Assembly (NCBI GenBank): GCA_914767715.1
Contig: OU612066.1
Location: 21,920,283 to 21,984,282 of the forward strand
DNA length: 64,000 nt
Direction of reading: 5' to 3'
Source of the DNA: Membranipora membranacea
Taxonomy: Eukaryota > Bryozoa > Gymnolaemata > Cheilostomatida > Membraniporidae
In this document: positions 56,931 through 64,000 of the stretch, piece by piece
Layout of the letters: each line of letters starts with the position of its first letter
Numbering within the stretch: position 1 is the first letter of the stretch
The notes under the pieces: generated by a model
Database searches by the model: none
What the model was told of the DNA's origin: nothing
The model's input: the letters and a program-made list of their open reading frames with translations, nothing else
Made by a program: the position numbers and the translations under genes

Positions 56931-59163
56931 ATCCACTGAGTGACACAGGATCACATAAGAGAAATGGCCGTCTCAGTAGCAGAAGATGCACCACATCTGG
57001 TAACATGTGGTAACTGCCTCGAGGAAGAGGGGTTTATCCATAACCCGATGTTTCTGCCCTGTGATCATGTCTGCTGTGAGACTTGTCTGAGGAGGCAACT
57101 CAAGAAGACTGATGTAATCGAATGCAGAGTTTGTCAGTAAGTATTAGCTTCACAGAGCCTCTAATATGACAGCATTTCTAAGAACAGTATTGCAATCAGT
57201 CTCTGATTCGAACTTTCAACTACGTATTATATTGTTGCGTAGCTCCACATTGATTCAACTTATCTAGTCAGATGATTAACACCATTAATCTGTATCCAAT
57301 TTAAAACATTTCCTTCACATAATTTCCTGTTGTCCAGGAAAGGGGGCGGGGCAGTGTTGGTGGGAGAGCTGGCAGGATAGAATAAGTGGGATGCGTTTCG
57401 GGATGGTCTAAGTGGCATGGTTGGCTTAATGGTACTGGCCACATGTATCCTTCAGTAATTCAATTGTAACATTACTCCGCTCGATAATTGCTTCAGTATG
57501 ACATAATGCACAACATTTCTTGATTTGCAGAACCATGTGCAAAGTGGTTATAGACAACCTTCCCTCAGCCCTAGAGAATGTTCACCCAGTTACTTTCTGT
57601 GAGCCGTGCGAGAAAAGTGGGAAACTCAAGATGACTGCCAACACTTACTGTCTGACCTGTGAACATAAGTTCTGTGCTGCTCATCAGAAGGTAAATACTA
57701 ATCATGAACTTTTCTATGGGTGTCTGTTAAACAGGTTTGAGAAATAATTTTGTAATTTGAACAGCATTATCAGTGATAGCTATGGAAGGAATGAGTAATA
57801 TATATATATATTATGTTGATATATATAACTCTATGGTGAAACATTAATGTAAAAGGGAGGGAGAGAACTTTGCTTTATGTCTATTAAGGATCAAGTTTTT
57901 GATAAGTTTGTAATTTACAGCTTCACATTGAGCTAAACTGGCATCATGAGACTCAGAATATAAAGGAGTACATGAGATCAACCTCAACAGTAGATCAGCA
58001 GAAGTTCTGTGAGACCCACAAAGATCAAGTCATCGGATTCGGTTGCTCAAAGTGTGCACAGGTTTACTGTTTTGAGTGTGTGTCCTCTGTTGGCCTTTGC
58101 CAAAATGGTGAGTGACAATTCCAGTAACAGTGGTAGTATGAGTTCCATTTTATTGTAATTGCAGTCTCGATAACCTGACCAAAAATCCCTCTGATACTGA
58201 GGAGCCAACTCCTGACATCATAATTAACATTTCGCCTATCGGGGCCTCCACAGGAGGTGGGTCTCTTAATTAAAAAAATAAAAAGCAAAATTATTTTCTA
58301 TTTGTCCCTTGTTCAGTAAGTAAGACCTGCTAGTGATCTTGTTCCCGACGTGTTCACACCCTTGGCAATACCCTTGACCGCATGTTCCTACTACTTCAAA
58401 ATACACTCCTGCAATTTTATAAAGTTATGATCATCACATTGAAGTTTACTCATAATGTGTAATATTCCATCAATCTTATCACGCACCATCGATTATTAGA
58501 TTAGACCAGCTTGTTGGATACCATATACCAAATCTGATAGATTTGAGTTTTCTTATTACCCTCTAGGTTCTAACCACAAGCTCATGTCTCTAAAAGAGCT
58601 CTCAGCTGAGGTGAAGAGATTACTGGAGCCTAAGAAGAAGGAATGTGAAGAGTTGTATGATATATGGTCAGCTGTGATGGAGGAGGCAGCGGTCACTCTG
58701 TCTAACTGGGATACAGAAACTAAGGAAGGAGTCAAACTTATTGATGAAATAGAGGAGGAACAGGTATTGTGATCATGCAGAAAAATCTCATACATAAACT
58801 GATGGCGCTTATTTTTTCACCAAGCTGTTAAACCGAATTATTCAGGATGTTCAAAAGTTTAAACACAACAGCAAAACATTTATAATCTGAGTGAGTGTGA
58901 AAAATGATTTTTTCTGCCTCATTTGTATTTTTTTAGGACTGGATGACACTGTAGAACCATTCCGTGGTCAAATTGTGCGGTTAGCAGCCCTAACATGTCT
59001 ACTTAATCTCTTTCTTTTATAGATAAACGCTATCAGAGAGAAATATGGAAAATTGAAGGAGGAGTATATCACAAACAGAAGCAGCACAAAAGATAAGCTA
59101 ACAGAATACATAGAGAAGGATGCTGGTCTAAAACTCTATAATTTGGTCACATCAGTTTCATGA
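54171..59163 (+). CDS. TRIM-D1: TRIM-like gene truncated in exon 5 by the tandem duplication
   Basis: Coding exons 56964-57136 (RING), 57531-57690 (B-box 1), 57921-58107 (B-box 2), 58567-58763 (coiled coil) and 59023-59163. The first four match TRIM-C in length exactly (173, 160, 187, 197). All RING cysteines and the histidine are kept. At 59137/59138 the exon runs into copied upstream DNA and the frame adds YNLVTSVS before TGA (59161-59163). The predicted product is 285 aa with RING, B-boxes and part of the coiled coil but no propeller. If real, it could load ubiquitin or dimerise but not bind propeller substrates. If the duplication is an assembly artefact, this is simply the 5' part of a normal gene. 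Confidence 0.75.
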
Positions 59164-60696
59164 TTAAAGGGATGTTTTATTTTCAGAATAACTGAACTGT
59201 GGCTGGCTGCCGTACACTGATATTCAGAACTAGAAGGCTACACTGTGGTATTATAAATAGAAAAGGGCCATGCAGTAGCTAATGCATATCAGTGGATAGA
59301 TATACCTCATCTGATATGTGAAGGTTACCGTAACTTGAAAGGGTGAGTTTTCATAATTATTCCTTTCTATTCCTTTAGGACCCGGTAGGAGTTAGAGTGT
59401 CAGCATGTGAAGTTCTCTCTTGAATCTGAAGGTTGCCTGTTATGATCTTGGGAGTTGCAGAAAGTGTCAAGGATTTGGATTTAAGGCTTAGAACCAATTG
59501 TATTCATCAGCTCGATAACAATTCACATTCATTGTTTTGGCAGTCATTACCCCTAACACAGCTGAAAAATTTGCAATTTTTTGTGCAATGATTAATCGAA
59601 AAACAACGAAATTTACCTTCCCAACATTCACTCTACACCAGATGTAATGCAGTTACCCAGTGACAACGATTCCAATTATTCAAATTTTGAGCACTGGGTA
59701 CACACACTGATTTCGAGATTACACTATTAGCATGTGTATCTCTGATCGATAGAGCTGCTGTCGTAAATATTTGGCTACCTACTTTGGGCTGAATAAGAGG
59801 ACAACTTATGATCAAACAATCATGATCGAAACAGAATTACCCAGCTCTGCATTATTAGTAATTCTATCTTCTCCCACTGACCTTAGGCTAGCAATACACA
59901 GTTGTGATTTAACTTTGTTTGTCAAAAATATGTACTAAATGCTCTTCTAAAACTGTAACAATGGTGAGATTAGATTTTCCCAAGTTAAATTAGAATATTT
60001 TAACAAGAAATGAGAAAATGATAAATTATGTGTATATCCAAAGGTTTGGGTATTCATCAATACGTCACCTAAAAGCTGAATTTTTGCTGCTCTGAGGTTA
60101 GGTGATAATTCACTCTCTATTGTCAGAGATATACATGCAATAGTATATCACGTCATCAGTGTGCTTGATTCTATTGTAAATGACCTAATGTGACCTAATA
60201 TGAGATGTTAAAACAGGCAGATATCCAGCGAGTAGCTAACGGCGGTACGCTAATTTCTTCCAACAGGTGTTGAGGTCACAAGGTATGTGATTGAGATCAA
60301 AGGGGGTGACTGAAGTGTCTGGACGTTTATAAACTATTGCTGGAGATCACATGAGATGCACCCCCCCCCCGTTACGGACTTCGTCATCAAGTACATGTAA
60401 GTTAGTATTGTTTATGACCAAAAAACAACTGAGATTTCTTTGTCAAAATTATGATGTTGATTTGTTAATATTTTGCTCATTAATATACAGTGTGATCAAT
60501 ATATTACCCTAGCTGATGTATTAGGTGTCACCACTGGCATGAGTAAACTCATTTTAGTCCATATCAGCCTAGCCTAGTCTGGCTTAGCTGATGTATAATA
60601 TATCACAACTGAGTTAACTTACTTCCTTTTAAGCCTTTTCATTGTATGCTACCATTTGTCTACGTATTCTACTGATAAACAAGTAAGAGATTGATA

Positions 60697-63596
60697 ACCC
60701 TTACAGGTTAACTTCCATCAATCAATCACATATAAACAGGGTGTTAAAAAATTGAAACTGCCACATGGATTTCCCACTTGTCACAGTTTTGTTTTGCTTA
60801 TTTGTCAGGCTATTAAGATGAGGCTGTTTAACTTATTACACAGCAGTCTGCAGTCACAGCTTGAACAAGGAAGTTAGTAACAAGCAGTGGAGATTTAGAT
60901 AGAGCTACACACAGAGAGTTAACAGGACATAAACATTGAAAATATCAGGTCAGTAGGATGTACAATCAAGGCATTAGATACTCTAACTCTCTCTGACTCT
61001 TTATATAAGGGTGTTGAACTTCTAATCCCTTTGTTCAGTTTTTTATCACAACTTACTCTGGTTAGGGATTAGGGTCGCTAACAGAGGTTTTTTTATGGAG
61101 AGATAAGTGTTACTTCATTGAGACATTGATATGAAGGTTATTGCATTCTATTGTTAACCATACTGTGATCTCTGTTACTGCGGGCTCTGCTATGATACAT
61201 TAATCTTACATTTCGGAATCCTTAACTTGAAGACTCCCTCGTACTATTATACACATGCTTTGCTTGCTCACAGCGGACCCCTTCCACTTTAATTCAGTGT
61301 TTGGAGAAAGAAAGTGGGATATAAAAGAGTGTCCTCATATTTTTTCTCATTCCCTGACCCACTTTAGAATCACTTGTCAGTGTGATAAAAATATACCCTA
61401 GCTAATATAAATTCCTTTGAGTCCATATCAGCCCTTTCATTGAATGCGACTGATAAGTAGTGAGTAATTGAACCCTTACAGGTTAACCTCCATCAGTCAA
61501 TCACATATAAACAGTGTGTTAAAAAATTGAAACTGCCACATGGATTTCCCTCTTGTCACAGTTTTGTTTTGCTTATTTGTCAGCCAGTTAACTTATTACA
61601 CAGCAGTCTGCAGTCACAGCTTGAACAAGGAAGTTAGTAACAAGCAGTGGAGATTCAGTCATAACTACACACAGAGAGGTTACAGGACATAACCATTGAG
61701 GATATCAGGTCAGTAGTATGTACAATCAAGGTGTTAGATACTCTCTCTAACTCTTTTAGGGTGTTGAACATCTAATCGCCTTGTTCAGTTTTGTATCACT
61801 GCATACTCTGGTTAGGGATTCGGGTCGCTAATAGTGGGTTTTTTATGGAGAGTAACTTCATTGATATGAAGGTTATTTCATTCTATTGTTAACCATACTG
61901 TGATCTCTATTACTGCGGGCTCTGCGATGATACATTAATCTTACATTTCGGAATGTTTACCTAGAAGACTCCCCGTCCCAGCCTACTATTACACACATGT
62001 CTTGCTTGCTCACCGCGGACCCCTTCCGCTTTAATTCAGTGTTTGGGGAAAGAAAGTGGGATATAAAAGAGTGTCCTCATTTTTGCTCTCATTCCCTGAC
62101 CCGCTTTAGAATCACTTGTCAGTGTGATAAAAATATACCCCAGCTAATATAAATTCCTTTGAGTCCATATCAGCCCTTTCATTGAATGCGACTGATAAGT
62201 AGTGAGTAATTGATAACCCTTACAGGTTAACCTCCATCAGTCAATCACATATAAACAGTGCGTTAAAAAATTGAAACTGCCACATGGATTTCCCTCTTGT
62301 CACAGTTTTGTTTTGCTTATTTGTCAGGCAGTTAACTTATTACACAGCAGTCTGCAGTCACAGCTTGAACAAGGAAGTTAGTAACAAGCAGTGGAGATTT
62401 AGTCATAACTACACACAGAGAGTTTACAGGACATAACCATTGAGAATATCAGGTCAGTAGTATGTACAATCAAGGTGTTAGATACTCTCTCTAACTCTTT
62501 TAGGGTGTTGAACATCTAATCGCCTTGTTCAGTTTTGTATCACTGCTTACTCTGGTTAGGGATTCGGGTCGCTAATAGTGGTTTTGTTTTATGGAGAGTA
62601 ACTTCATTGATATGAAGGTTATTGCATTCTATTGTTAACCATAATGTGATCGCTATTACTGCTGGCTCTGCGATGATACATTAATCTTACATTTCGAGAT
62701 GTTAAACTGGAAGACTCCCTCCTATTATACACATGTCTTGCTCACAGTGGACCTCTTCCGCTTAAATTGAGTGTTTTGGGGAAAGAAAGTGCGATGACCC
62801 ACTTTAAAATCACTTGTCAGTGTGTTCAAATATACCCCAGCTAATATAAATTCCTTTTAGTCCATATCAGCCCTTTTATTGAATAACCCTTACAGGTTAG
62901 CCTCCATCAATCAATAACATCTAAACTGTGTGTTAAAAAACCGAAACTGCCACATGGATTTCCCACTTGTCACAGTTTTGTTTCGCTTATTTGTCAGGCA
63001 GTTAACTTATCACCCAGCAGTCGGCAGTCACAGCTTGAACAAGGACGTTAGTAACACGCAGTTGAGATTTAGTCATAACTACACACAGAGAGGTTACAGG
63101 ATATAACCTTCGAGAATATCAGGTCAGTAGTATGTACGAACAAGGTGTTAGATACTCTCTCTAACTCTTTTAGGGTGTTGAACATCTAATCGCCTTGTTC
63201 AATTTTGTATCACTGCTTACTCTAATTAGGGATTAGGGAAGCAAATAATGGCATTTTACAGTCAACCAACTGAGATCTCAATTATGGAGAGCTATATTAC
63301 CAGATTTGTAGTCACCCTTCTGTTAATATACATACCCAGGTCTTGCTCACAGCAGGCACTTTGCAAATAAAATTCATTGTTTGGGAGGGGCAGGGAGAAA
63401 GAGCGAATTTAAAAGAGTCTCCTCACTTCGGTTGTAACACTTGGATGTGATTCTCAGTTTGCTATAGATGGCAATGTGCGCCTTCACCTGAGCAAGCAAG
63501 CACACCCACATATGGAAAGGTGGGGCTTCCCCTGATCTTCTTGTTCTAAGTATTGTTATTAGCAATATTATGTCGATAATGTATTCATGCTTTTAG
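60697..63596 (+). repeat. Four first-exon units upstream of TRIM-D2
   Basis: Copy of 54031-56930 shifted by 6,666 bp. First-exon blocks near 60837-60948, 61597-61708, 62341-62452 and 63010-63122, each before GTCAGT. Confidence 0.8.
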
Positions 63597-63629
63597 ATCC
63601 ACTGAGTGACACAGGATCACATAAGAGAA

Positions 63630-64000
63630 ATGGCCGTCTCAGTAGCAGAAGATGCACCACATCTGGTAACATGTGGTAACTGCCTCGAGGAAGAGGGGTT
63701 TATCCATAACCCGATGTTTCTGCCCTGTGATCATGTCTGCTGTGAGACTTGTCTGAGGAGGCAACTCAAGAAGACTGATGTAATCGAATGCAGAGTTTGT
63801 CAGTAAGTATTAGCTTCACAGAGCCTCTAATATGACAGCATTTCTAAGAACAGTATTGCAATCAGTCTCTGATTCGAACTTTCAACTACGTATTATATTG
63901 TTGCGTAGCTCCACATTGATTCAACTTATCTAGTCAGATGATTAACACCATTAATCTGTATCCAATTTAAAACATTTCCTTCACATAATTTCCTGTTGTC
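63630..64000 (+). CDS. TRIM-D2: RING exon of a further TRIM-like gene, cut by the window end
   Basis: Coding exon 63630-63802, identical in translation to TRIM-D1 exon 1. It encodes the first 57 residues with the complete C3HC4 RING ligands and the same donor (GTAAGT). The following bases to 64000 are intron 1. Whether this copy continues to a complete gene with propeller exons cannot be seen here, but the duplication geometry predicts that it should. Confidence 0.8.

Larger units (their letters stand above)
52471..64000 (+). repeat. Near-identical tandem duplication, unit 6,667 bp
   Basis: Sequence from ATAATTTGGTCACATCAG at 52471 recurs at 59138 and runs to the window end, so the second copy is cut. 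The junction at 59137/59138 falls inside TRIM-D exon 5. I saw two differences in what I compared: T at 53626 versus G at 60293, and 11 versus 10 C in the homopolymer (53694 versus 60361), which changes the offset to 6,666. Only one T is shared at the breakpoint. Confidence 0.92.

Noticed and set aside
1-64000. CRISPR array, phage or bacterial operon
   Set aside because: No regularly spaced short repeats, no ribosome binding sites before frames, and spliced animal-type genes throughout.

Overview
The window is A+T-rich nuclear DNA from an animal, most likely an invertebrate. The genes are split into small exons with GT-AG introns, RING/B-box/coiled-coil/beta-propeller (TRIM-type) genes occur in tandem, a C18orf63-like (DUF4708) metazoan gene is present, and miniature inverted-repeat elements and tRNA-derived repeats are abundant. 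I cannot name the species. There are no bacterial, phage or CRISPR features.

The backbone is a module repeated about three times: a plus-strand TRIM-like gene, then all or part of a plus-strand C18orf63-like gene, then convergently a minus-strand gene of a family I do not recognise. Module 1: 3' end of TRIM-A (561-2037), a decayed C18orf63-like 3' fragment (6.7-7.3 kb), novel gene copy 1 (7997-11252). Module 2: TRIM-B pseudogene (20.6-25.5 kb), C18orf63-like gene with one nonsense codon (28087-32092), novel gene copy 2 (32777-35577). Module 3: complete TRIM-C (37021-41879), C18orf63-like 3' fragment (46.2-47.7 kb), novel gene copy 3 (48415-51808), then TRIM-D1 (54171-59163). A 6,667-bp unit starting at 52470/52471 is repeated almost perfectly from 59137/59138, cutting TRIM-D1 inside exon 5 and starting a second copy, TRIM-D2, that runs off the window. 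Between modules 1 and 2 sits the 5' half of an acyl-CoA oxidase gene (15553-19445).

The most interesting item is the minus-strand family: three paralogues of 306, 306 and 299 aa. All have seven coding exons with the same intron phases and nearly identical exon lengths, an acidic serine-rich body and a strongly basic amphipathic C-terminus. TRIM-D has four tandem copies of its untranslated first exon and upstream region, and these are copied again in D2.

Comparing paralogous introns and spacers dates several insertions by their empty sites: a 123-bp foldback with an 11-bp target duplication (9386-9508), a hairpin at 4122-4268, and a TIR element at 43676-43923. A TA-flanked pogo-like element carries a short helix-turn-helix reading frame (13138-13731).

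Exons were placed by hand from splice consensus, frame continuity and paralogue comparison. Domain names rest on motifs and memory of the families; no search was run.
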